Below, piece after piece: positions 1 through 6,173 of a stretch of 12,800 bases of DNA (its first letter is position 1; each line of letters begins with the position of its first letter). The stretch is from Candidatus Brocadiia bacterium (GTDB lineage: Bacteria; Planctomycetota; MHYJ01; JACQXL01). The notes beneath the pieces were generated by a model, which ran no database searches, was not told the DNA's origin, and was given only the letters and a program-made list of their open reading frames with translations. The stretch is taken from assembly GCA_020062035.1 (NCBI GenBank), contig JAGUXD010000077.1, positions 1 through 12,800 on the forward strand, in the 5' to 3' direction. The translations under genes were made by a program, and so were the position numbers.

Positions 1-27
1 AAAAAGCCGATAAAATTATATTCAGCA

Positions 28-33
28 TATAAT
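28..33 (+). promoter_or_regulatory. possible -10 box upstream of mreB
   Basis: A perfect TATAAT hexamer lies about 135 bases before the mreB start codon. No convincing -35 hexamer is present at the expected distance, and the window begins only 27 bases upstream. If it is used, the mreB transcript would carry a leader of roughly 125 nt that contains the GC-rich hairpin element. In AT-rich sequence a lone hexamer is weak evidence. Confidence 0.25.
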
Positions 34-80
34 CTACTGTTTTAGCAAACTAAAGTAGAGGTTATGTACAAGATAATGCT

Positions 81-151
81 TGCCTGCGGTCATGCCTTAA
101 GCAGAGCCGCCTTCCCGACCAGTCGTTTCGGGACGGGTTGGCGGACAGGCA
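81..151. repeat. GC-rich nested inverted-repeat element in the mreB leader
   Basis: Three nested complementary pairs can be read: TGCCTG (81-86) with CAGGCA (146-151), CCGCC (107-111) with GGCGG (140-144), and TCCCGA (113-118) with TCGGGA (128-133, 9-nt loop). The block is much richer in GC than the flanking DNA and ends only 3 bases before the mreB ribosome binding site. It looks like a dispersed palindromic intergenic element rather than coding sequence. An effect on mreB translation is possible but not shown. Confidence 0.55.
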
Positions 152-154
152 GGG

Positions 155-159
155 GGAGG
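155..159 (+). promoter_or_regulatory. mreB ribosome binding site
   Basis: GGAGG sits 8 bases upstream of the ATG at 168. It decides the start: an in-frame TTG at 138 lies inside the hairpin element and has no such site, so the extra N-terminal residues it would add are not believed. Confidence 0.8.
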
Positions 160-167
160 TAAAAAAA

Positions 168-1232
168 ATGGCTAACTTTTTTGATGATATAATGGGAATG
201 CTTTCTACTGATATCGGAATTGACTTGGGAACCTGTAATACATTAGTTTGTGTTAAGGGTGAGGGAATTATTCTTTCAGAGCCATCTGTAGTAGCGGTTC
301 ATAAGGGCACAAATAAGGTTCTTCTTAACGGACAGGCAGTTGGAAATATTGCCAAAGAAATGCTTGGTAAAACGCCCGGTGGGATTGCTGCTGTTAGACC
401 TTTGAGACATGGTGTGATTTCTGATTTTGACCTGGCTGAAGCCCTGATTCGCTATTTTGTCCAGAAGGTGCGGGTCTATAAGGGCTGGAAATTGATAAAG
501 CCCCGTGTTGCGATTTCCATTCCTTCAGGTATTTCCACAGTTGAAAAAAGAGCCGTGATAAATTCTGCAGAAAGGGCCGGCGCCAGAAGAGTATTTTTAG
601 TAGTGGAGCCTATTGCCGCAGCAATCGGTGTTGAGATGCCTATTCAGGAACCAGTGGCTAATATGATTCTTGATATCGGCGGTGGCACTACAGAAGTTGC
701 GGTGATTTCTCTTGGCGGGATTGTTACTTTTAAGAGTATCAGAATTGGCGGAGACGAAATGGATGAGGCGATTATTCAACATATGAAGAATACTTATAAT
801 CTTCTGATTGGTGAACAGATGGCAGAAAGGATAAAAATAACGCTCGGCTCTGCGGTACCGCTGGATAAGGAATTAACTATGGAGGTGGGCGGTCGTGATT
901 TAGTTGCGGCAAAGCCACGTAAAGTGATTGTAAATTCTGAGGAGATAAGAGAAGCCCTGAAGAAGCCGCTGAATGCGATAATGGACGCCATCAAGGAAAC
1001 ATTAGAGAAAACACCTCCAGAGTTATCTGCAGATTTAATAAATTACGGAATGGTAATGATCGGCGGTGGCTCGCTTCTTAAAGGGATAGATAAAGCAATT
1101 GCCCAAGAGATTCAGATACCTGTCAAGGTCACTGAAGACCCATTAACCGCGGTTGCCAAAGGCACAGGGATTGTCTTGGAAAATCTTGACCAGGTGCAGG
1201 AAAGTTTAGAAAGCGGTGAAGACCTGATGTGA
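168..1232 (+). CDS. mreB: Rod shape-determining protein MreB (actin homologue)
   Basis: MreB is a bacterial actin that forms membrane-associated filaments and directs lateral peptidoglycan synthesis with MreC, MreD, RodA and PBP2. From the ATG at 168 the protein has 354 residues, the usual size (about 340-350). The actin-fold nucleotide motifs are intact: phosphate-1 loop with DLGTCNT (residues 19-25), phosphate-2 loop DIGGGTTEVAV (169-179), adenosine motif MIGGGSLLKG (297-306), and the likely catalytic Glu147 in VEPIAAAIG. The N-terminal MANFFDDIMGML could act as a short amphipathic membrane anchor. It is the first gene of mreBCD. An 80-bp gap with a strong hairpin separates it from mreC, which may set a higher level of MreB than of MreCD. 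No truncation or oddity is seen. Confidence 0.97.
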   Translation: MANFFDDIMGMLSTDIGIDLGTCNTLVCVKGEGIILSEPSVVAVHKGTNKVLLNGQAVGNIAKEMLGKTPGGIAAVRPLRHGVISDFDLAEALIRYFVQKVRVYKGWKLIKPRVAISIPSGISTVEKRAVINSAERAGARRVFLVVEPIAAAIGVEMPIQEPVANMILDIGGGTTEVAVISLGGIVTFKSIRIGGDEMDEAIIQHMKNTYNLLIGEQMAERIKITLGSAVPLDKELTMEVGGRDLVAAKPRKVIVNSEEIREALKKPLNAIMDAIKETLEKTPPELSADLINYGMVMIGGGSLLKGIDKAIAQEIQIPVKVTEDPLTAVAKGTGIVLENLDQVQESLESGEDLM

Positions 1233-1245
1233 ACCAATTTAGATG

Positions 1246-1281
1246 ATAAGTTGATAAGAAAATTTTATCTTATCAACTTAT
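1246..1281 (+). other. strong AT-rich hairpin between mreB and mreC
   Basis: ATAAGTTGATAAGA (1246-1259) is perfectly complementary to 1268-1281, giving a 14-bp stem with an 8-nt loop. A flanking G-U pair could extend it. No T-run follows directly, so it is not a classical intrinsic terminator. It could be a leaky terminator, an RNA-stability element protecting the mreB 3' end, or a processing site. Just downstream the 10-mer TATTAACTTA occurs twice (1279-1288 and 1295-1304). Confidence 0.65.
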
Positions 1282-1312
1282 TAACTTATTATTGTATTAA
1301 CTTAAATGAGGA

Positions 1313-2164
1313 ATGAAAATCCCGCCGGTATTATTTTTTTTACTGAGTATCATATTACTTGCCTTTCCTGTTCAGTGGCTTAATAAATTAGAACATGCGG
1401 TTCTTGCTGTTACAAAACCGCTTGTATATCTGCATTCCAAAACACCTTCCATTACCGCTGAAGCGGAATACGACCCCAGAATAATAGAGTCGCTTAAACC
1501 CAAAGATAAAATCAAGTTTCTTGAGCAGAGAATACTTGAACTTAATGATACAATTACATTATTGAAGAACGAAAATACATCGTTGATAAATAAGATAAAA
1601 AGTATCAGTGATTTTAGAACAACTATTCCATCTGCACTAAATATTAAGGAGCATTATGATATTATTGTATCTGACGTGGTGATTAAATCTGACGCATCGG
1701 TCTGGCGAAGGAGTATTATTATTAACAAAGGGGAAAACGATGGACTCAAATCCGGTTTGACTGTGGTATGGGGCAAATATTTAGTCGGAAAAATATCAGA
1801 TGTCGGAGCGTTCACAAGCCGGATTCAACTTATTACTGACCCAGCGTTTCGTGCACAGGTCTTGATAATGCCTTGCGCTGACACGCGGGTATCTGATGAT
1901 GTTTCACGAATGCCATTTGGTGTCCTGGCAGGAATTTCTTTCGATAGTGCGATTGTCAAGTGGGTCTCGCGAGAATACAAGGTCCAGAATGGCTGGGAGG
2001 TTTATTCAGCGCCCGACCCGAACGCTCTTATCCCAAAAGGTCTGATTATTGGCAAGGTAAATAATATCTCACCAGACGGGTTCTTTTATAACCTCTCTAT
2101 TACTCCCGCAATAGATTTTTATAACCTCAACGATGTCTTAATTTTACGGCCTAAAATCAAATGA
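1313..2164 (+). CDS. mreC: Rod shape-determining protein MreC
   Basis: MreC is a bitopic inner-membrane protein whose periplasmic domain organises the elongasome and activates PBP2/RodA. The 283-residue product shows the family layout: an N-terminal hydrophobic segment (about residues 4-22), a coiled-coil stretch (about 62-98, including FLEQRILELNDTITLLKNEN), then the beta-rich MreC core (about 115-280) with recognisable pieces such as INKGENDGLKSGLTV and a C-terminal GLIIGKVNNI. The start is the only sensible ATG. The AGGA before it almost touches the ATG, so initiation may be weak or depend on local structure. It follows mreB, and its stop overlaps the mreD start as ATGA, which implies translational coupling. 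Length is typical. Confidence 0.93.
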   Translation: MKIPPVLFFLLSIILLAFPVQWLNKLEHAVLAVTKPLVYLHSKTPSITAEAEYDPRIIESLKPKDKIKFLEQRILELNDTITLLKNENTSLINKIKSISDFRTTIPSALNIKEHYDIIVSDVVIKSDASVWRRSIIINKGENDGLKSGLTVVWGKYLVGKISDVGAFTSRIQLITDPAFRAQVLIMPCADTRVSDDVSRMPFGVLAGISFDSAIVKWVSREYKVQNGWEVYSAPDPNALIPKGLIIGKVNNISPDGFFYNLSITPAIDFYNLNDVLILRPKIK

Positions 2165-2655
2165 AAAAGTTCATCACCATCATTGGAATATTTGTTATCT
2201 TTTTAGAAGTTCTGCTTTTCTATAAATTAGAAATAAAAGGAGTTAGACCTGATTTTTTGTTCATAGTGATTTTCATAGCAACTTTTTATTATCCATTTGA
2301 AAATATGATTTTCCCCATCTGGCTTCTTGGGTTATTAAAAGACATCATATCACAGAGTGGTTTGGGGACAAATGCAGTTCTTTATTTATTTATTGCCCTG
2401 ATTATTTCTTTAACTAAACAGGTGATTTTTAAGGAAGATATGGGCATTCAATTAGTGGTCTTGTTTTTAGGTGCGTGGTTATGTAATTTTTGTAATGGAG
2501 CAGGATTAGTTTTATTTTATGGCACACCTGGCTGGGGTTATATTATAATGAAATCGTTCTTTATCGGCTTTTATACGACTCTTGTAGGTGGGTTCTTTTT
2601 GATGTTGTTATATAGTTTTATTTCGTATATCCAACTGAGGAGTGGTCAATTTTGA
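2161..2655 (+). CDS. mreD: Rod shape-determining protein MreD
   Basis: MreD is a small polytopic membrane protein of the elongasome that partners MreC. The 164-residue product is almost entirely hydrophobic, with about five predicted membrane segments (about residues 4-22, 30-46, 68-88, 97-118 and 130-155). The family signature is present: GVRPDFLFI (27-35) followed by GLLKDIISQSGLGTNAVLY (57-75). It starts within the mreC stop (ATGA), a coupled arrangement. Downstream there is no room for mrdA/rodA: a convergent gene ends 2 bp after its stop codon, and no separate terminator is visible in between. Confidence 0.92.
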   Translation: MKKFITIIGIFVIFLEVLLFYKLEIKGVRPDFLFIVIFIATFYYPFENMIFPIWLLGLLKDIISQSGLGTNAVLYLFIALIISLTKQVIFKEDMGIQLVVLFLGAWLCNFCNGAGLVLFYGTPGWGYIIMKSFFIGFYTTLVGGFFLMLLYSFISYIQLRSGQF

Positions 2656-2657
2656 GG

Positions 2658-3560
2658 TCATGTCTGTTTTTTTCTTAAAGTAATAAGACGTCCACCAAAG
2701 ATATCACGGATGGTTCTGTCAGTAACTTCGTGTTTACTACGGAAATATTGCAATTGCACCTGCTTTTTCATATCAGAGAGTTCCTGCATTGAGCCGTCTA
2801 AATGCATACTTCGTGCCGCAAATTCAGACAACTTAGAATGCCAGAATATATCATAGGTTTTATATGCCAGATATGTTTTAAGGAGATAATCCAGAACCTT
2901 TGGACCTGTGGGCTCAAAGATAAATTTTTGTCTCTCTGCTTCAGGTTGGATAGGTTGTTTTACTTCTGTTTCTGCTTGTTCTTTCTCAGTTTTAAAGAGA
3001 TAGCCACAGGGAATAAGGGTTTCGGTTTGTATTTCCTGACGCGCGAAAGAGATAAATTTAGGATAACTTATTACCACTCTTCCGATTTTGTTCTTCCAGC
3101 AATGGGCATAGATATAATCTCGTACTTTTTCAGGCAGTGTGAACTGCATATCACTTGAGATTCCTTCAAGGAAGTCAAAAGAACGGCCTTTCTCCTGAAG
3201 AGAAAGAATACCTTTCTCACCGAGAACTAATATACGCGATTCATCTTTTTTACGGAGTTGTCTTAAGCCCGCATCAACCACCTCAGTGTTTAAGCCACCA
3301 ACAAAACCCATATCAGAAGTAATAATTACCAGTAAGACCTTATTAAGAGGATTGGTCAAAAAGGGATGTTCAGAACCGGGAGGGAGTAGTTTAAACAACT
3401 CTTCCAATGTGGAGGAATATTTTTCCTGAAAGGTCTTGGTTTTACGAAGGTTGAATAACGCCTGAAACTCAAAGATGGCTGTTTTTTTCAAGACATCCAT
3501 CAGGTCGCTCATCTCACGGTTAAAGACCAGTTCTTTTTTTATTTCTACGATAGTTCTCAT
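2658..3560 (-). CDS. atpG: Divergent F-type ATPase gamma subunit
   Basis: Gamma is the central rotor shaft of F1. Family hallmarks in this 300-residue protein are LLVIITSDMGFVGGLNTEVV (residues 76-95, the TSDRGLCGGFN region) and the C-terminal helix with SEFAARSMHLDGSM (245-258) ending in RTIRDIFGG (282-290). The N-terminal helix is clearly diverged: the usual N-T-x-K-I-T-x-A-M segment reads NREMSDLMDVLKKTA (14-28). An E/Q-rich insert lies at about 190-212. It is the last gene of the minus-strand ATPase cluster, 8 bp after the alpha gene, with no clear Shine-Dalgarno, so translation is probably coupled to alpha. It ends 2 bp from mreD, tail to tail. The assignment rests on both termini and the gene order; function as a rotary shaft is not assured. 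Confidence 0.88.
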   Translation of the reverse strand: MRTIVEIKKELVFNREMSDLMDVLKKTAIFEFQALFNLRKTKTFQEKYSSTLEELFKLLPPGSEHPFLTNPLNKVLLVIITSDMGFVGGLNTEVVDAGLRQLRKKDESRILVLGEKGILSLQEKGRSFDFLEGISSDMQFTLPEKVRDYIYAHCWKNKIGRVVISYPKFISFARQEIQTETLIPCGYLFKTEKEQAETEVKQPIQPEAERQKFIFEPTGPKVLDYLLKTYLAYKTYDIFWHSKLSEFAARSMHLDGSMQELSDMKKQVQLQYFRSKHEVTDRTIRDIFGGRLITLRKKQT

Positions 3561-3568
3561 GTAGAGGT

Positions 3569-5071
3569 TTATTTGCGTTTGAAGAATTCCATCAGGGCTT
3601 TATCTAATTGCACTGTAATTTCTGGGACAAGTTTTTTGGTGGTTTTTATTTTATTTACCACTTCAGGATAATTCTGTTTTAAGAAATTCATAATATTGGT
3701 TTTGAATAACAGAACAACATCAATAGTCATAAGGTCTAAGATATGTATTTTATAGGCGTAGAAAAGAATAGTTTCTTCTTCAATTGTTAAAGGATTGTAT
3801 TTATCCTGCGTAAAAAGAACTGTAAGAATTTGACCTCGTTTCAGTTTGGTTTCCACTTCAGGTGAATATCTGGTACGCAAACGGGTCAATTTCAGTAATT
3901 CTCGGTATTGAACGTAATCCAGACGAAGCGTTTTAGAGACCTCTTTGATTGCGTGACATTGGGCTTTGCTTCCGACACGGGAGATACTTAGTCCCATATC
4001 AATGGCTGGCTTAAATCCTTCATAAAATAAAGAGGTTGAAAGGTAAATCTGCCCATCAGTAATAGAGATAAGATTAGTAGGGATATAGCCGGTGAAATCA
4101 CCCTGAATGGTCTCGATAATAGGTAGGAAAGTCATAGAGCCATCGCCTAATTCTGGTTTTAATTTGCCGGCTCGTTCCATTAGTTGTGAATGGATATAAA
4201 AAATATCACCTGGATATGCCTCGCGGCCTGGGGCTCGTTCCAATAATAATGCAATCTGGCGATATGCCCAGGCATGACGAGTCAGGTCATCAAATGCAAC
4301 AAAGACATGTTTGCCATTAAACATAAAATACTCGCCTAATGCCGCTGCGGTATACGCTGATAAATATTGGCTATTGGCTGAATCAGCACCGGTTGCTGAG
4401 ACGATTATAGTATAATCTAAAGCCCAATGTTCTTGAAACAACTGGACAATTTTAAGCAATGAAGATTGACTGCGTCCGATACAACAATAGATACAGATAA
4501 CATCCTTACCTTTCTGGTTGAGAATTGTATCTAAAGCAAGTGTTGTTTTGCCGGTCATCCTATCACCGATTACTAATTCTCTTTGACCTCTGCCGAGAGG
4601 GATAACAAGGTCAATAATTTTGATACCTGTTTCAAGAGGAATCTCAACAGGGACGCGGTCAATCACACCGGTTGCCTCACGGAAGACCGGATAAAAATCA
4701 TCCGCTTTAATAGGTCCTTTATTATCCAGTGGTTCACATAGGGCATTGACAATTCTGCCCAGAAAACCATAGCCAACAGGAACCCGAAATGGTTCAATTC
4801 TACTAAAGACCTCTTCATTAGAAGAAACATTGGTCTCGTCACCCATTACCAGAGACAGAACCTCCTGCTCATTAAAGCCGATTACAATTCCTTTAGTACC
4901 TCCCGCAAAATGAAGTAATTGGGAATTGATGCAGGAAGAGAGTCCTGAGATTCTGGCAATACCACGGCGGACATCTTTTACATAACCAACTTCTTTTATT
5001 TCTAATTGGGAAATTTTTTCTGATTTATCAATGATATCGGGACTGGATGTATTTATGATTGGGTTATCCAT
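3569..5071 (-). CDS. atpA: Divergent F-type ATPase alpha subunit
   Basis: Alpha is the non-catalytic nucleotide-binding subunit of the F1 alpha3beta3 hexamer. The 500-residue product is full length: N-terminal beta-barrel (about 25-95), Walker A GDRMTGKT (169-176; the usual Gln is Met172), Walker B ending at Asp261 in VFVAFDDL, PGREAYPGD (281-289), ISITDGQIYL (335-344), and the arginine finger Arg365 in SISRVGS. It is alpha, not beta: the catalytic Glu motif GERxREG is absent. The usual alpha GQKxS segment reads GRSQSS (199-204), and the acidic rotor-facing loop (usual QFGSDLD) is basic, around LTRLRTRY (395-402). It lies 11 bp after the b-delta gene and 8 bp before gamma. No beta gene is in the window, so no catalytic F1 site is encoded here. 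Confidence 0.93.
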   Translation of the reverse strand: MDNPIINTSSPDIIDKSEKISQLEIKEVGYVKDVRRGIARISGLSSCINSQLLHFAGGTKGIVIGFNEQEVLSLVMGDETNVSSNEEVFSRIEPFRVPVGYGFLGRIVNALCEPLDNKGPIKADDFYPVFREATGVIDRVPVEIPLETGIKIIDLVIPLGRGQRELVIGDRMTGKTTLALDTILNQKGKDVICIYCCIGRSQSSLLKIVQLFQEHWALDYTIIVSATGADSANSQYLSAYTAAALGEYFMFNGKHVFVAFDDLTRHAWAYRQIALLLERAPGREAYPGDIFYIHSQLMERAGKLKPELGDGSMTFLPIIETIQGDFTGYIPTNLISITDGQIYLSTSLFYEGFKPAIDMGLSISRVGSKAQCHAIKEVSKTLRLDYVQYRELLKLTRLRTRYSPEVETKLKRGQILTVLFTQDKYNPLTIEEETILFYAYKIHILDLMTIDVVLLFKTNIMNFLKQNYPEVVNKIKTTKKLVPEITVQLDKALMEFFKRK

Positions 5072-5082
5072 AAAAGAATATT

Positions 5083-5862
5083 TTACCTGATAAGTTCTGT
5101 TTTAATCTCGGGTAAAATTTGCCTCAATTTATTTTTAAGAGAGCCATCTATAATTAAGTTACCTATTTTCAGAGAGACCCCAGCAAGCAACTCATCCTGA
5201 GGAGGTTTTTCTGTAATTTGTATTGGTGTTTGAGAAATCTCGTTGAATATTTTGGCAATATGCTGTTTCTGGGCTGTAGTTAAGGGTAGTTTTGAATATA
5301 GTTCAATCTCACTTGAGTTTGCTAATGCCGAGGAGAGCACTTCCTTTTTCAGGGATTTTAGTTGGTTTAATGTTTCCTCAACAAAGGATGAATGGATTTC
5401 ATTGATAAACCTCGCATTTTCGTTTGTCTGATGTAAAGAGAATAGTTTTTTTATTACCTGTTCTGTCATCCCTAATACCTTCTCATTCATTGAGTGAACA
5501 AAACTTCTTTTTAGGTCCTCCACTTCGTCGCGGGCATCAGCAAGGATATTTTCCTTTTCTTTTTCAACCTGAGCCATTATTTTATTTTTCATCTGGGTGG
5601 CTTCGTCTCCTATTTTTCCCTTTATTTTTTCGGCTTCTTCTGCGGCTTCGGCGATTCGTCTTTGATATTGGACTTCAGTTTCTTCTAATTTCTTTTTCAA
5701 CTCCATTTCGCGCTGGAGATTGTCTTGGTTAAGACGTTTGAGCCGTTCTATGGCAAGATTAGACTGGCTGGAAAGAACCGCTCTTAAAATAAGGGCTAAT
5801 ATGCCAGCAATAATAATAAAACCGACAAGTAACGGTAGAATAAATTTTAGTTCTGTTATCAT
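5083..5862 (-). CDS. atpF: F-type ATPase b-delta fusion (peripheral stalk)
   Basis: The peripheral stalk holds F1 against the membrane sector; b is the membrane-anchored coiled coil and delta caps F1. The 259-residue product begins with one membrane helix (about residues 8-28), followed by a long charged coiled coil (about 35-150) typical of b, then a C-terminal region resembling the delta C-terminal domain: DELLAGVSLKIGNLIIDGSL (223-242), matching the delta pattern D-x-x-L-x-G-G-x-x-x-x-x-G-x-x-x-x-D-G-S. Ordinary b is about 160 residues, so the extra length fits a fusion. No separate delta gene occurs in the cluster, as in N-ATPase-type operons. Its ATG overlaps the stop of the c gene (ATGA), implying coupled translation. 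Confidence 0.87.
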   Translation of the reverse strand: MITELKFILPLLVGFIIIAGILALILRAVLSSQSNLAIERLKRLNQDNLQREMELKKKLEETEVQYQRRIAEAAEEAEKIKGKIGDEATQMKNKIMAQVEKEKENILADARDEVEDLKRSFVHSMNEKVLGMTEQVIKKLFSLHQTNENARFINEIHSSFVEETLNQLKSLKKEVLSSALANSSEIELYSKLPLTTAQKQHIAKIFNEISQTPIQITEKPPQDELLAGVSLKIGNLIIDGSLKNKLRQILPEIKTELIR

Positions 5863-6077
5863 TTAAACAGATTAAAAATAACAAGGATGGTAATAATAGC
5901 AATTGCTATTGCAAAAACGAAAGCCATTAGCATTGCAAGTTGAATCTTAGGTGCGGCAGATGGGTTTCTACCCAGCGCTTGAATACTCGCATAGCCTACA
6001 AGAGCAATTACAAAAGAAGGACCTAAACTAACTGCAAGAAGAACCAGGATAAGGGTTAAAAGTTGTATTTCGCCCAT
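5859..6077 (-). CDS. atpE: F-type ATPase c-like proteolipid lacking the ion-binding carboxylate
   Basis: Subunit c forms the membrane rotor ring and normally binds H+ or Na+ on a Glu/Asp in helix 2. This protein (72 residues from the ATG at 6077) has two hydrophobic helices (about 6-33 and 45-70) joined by a polar loop with GRNPSAAPKI (36-45), the conserved R-[NQ]-P turn. Counting 20 residues from Arg37, the coupling Glu position is Ile57 within VFAIAIA. In helix 1 the position used for Na+ coordination is Ile24. The only acidic residue is Glu3, outside the membrane. A TTG at 6092 would add five residues; the ATG is preferred because a GAAAG lies 8 bases before it, while the GGAAG before the TTG abuts it. 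It is the first ATPase gene of the cluster and overlaps atpF by ATGA. The family call comes from topology, loop and position; ion translocation by the known mechanism is not expected. Confidence 0.83.
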   Translation of the reverse strand: MGEIQLLTLILVLLAVSLGPSFVIALVGYASIQALGRNPSAAPKIQLAMLMAFVFAIAIAIITILVIFNLFK

Positions 6078-6110
6078 ACTAAACGCTTTCAACTTCCACT
6101 TGGGGCGGGT

Positions 6111-6155
6111 TTCCCGAAAGCATTCGGGGATGGTCGCCTTCCGCCTCAGGCGGGA
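6111..6155 (+). repeat. two adjacent GC-rich hairpins upstream of the ATPase genes
   Basis: Hairpin 1 pairs TTCCCGAA (6111-6118) with TTCGGGGA (6123-6130) over a 4-nt loop. Hairpin 2 pairs TTCCGCC (6139-6145) with GGCGGGA (6149-6155) over a 3-nt loop. Both 3' arms run into GGATG or GGGATG, and in both the second base pair from the foot is a T-G pair that holds as G-U only in RNA of the plus sense. They fill most of the 96-bp gap between the HEAT gene stop and the c-subunit start and resemble elements near 10715 and 12673. Confidence 0.6.
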
Positions 6156-6173
6156 TGATACTTCTAACGTGGT

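Noticed and set aside
138..167. Upstream TTG start that would lengthen MreB by ten residues
   Set aside because: The TTG lies in the GC hairpin, lacks a ribosome binding site, and the added residues do not match MreB N-termini. The ATG at 168 has GGAGG at good spacing.
2802..3158. Plus-strand open frame of 118 codons
   Set aside because: It lies wholly inside the gamma gene on the other strand, is Cys/Phe-rich without domains, and has no ribosome binding site; it is a shadow.
5859..6092. c-subunit gene as a pseudogene or misread frame
   Set aside because: The frame is open, both helices and the R-N-P loop are intact, and it overlaps atpF by ATGA. Loss of the carboxylate is one position in an otherwise coherent protein, so it is reported as real but odd.
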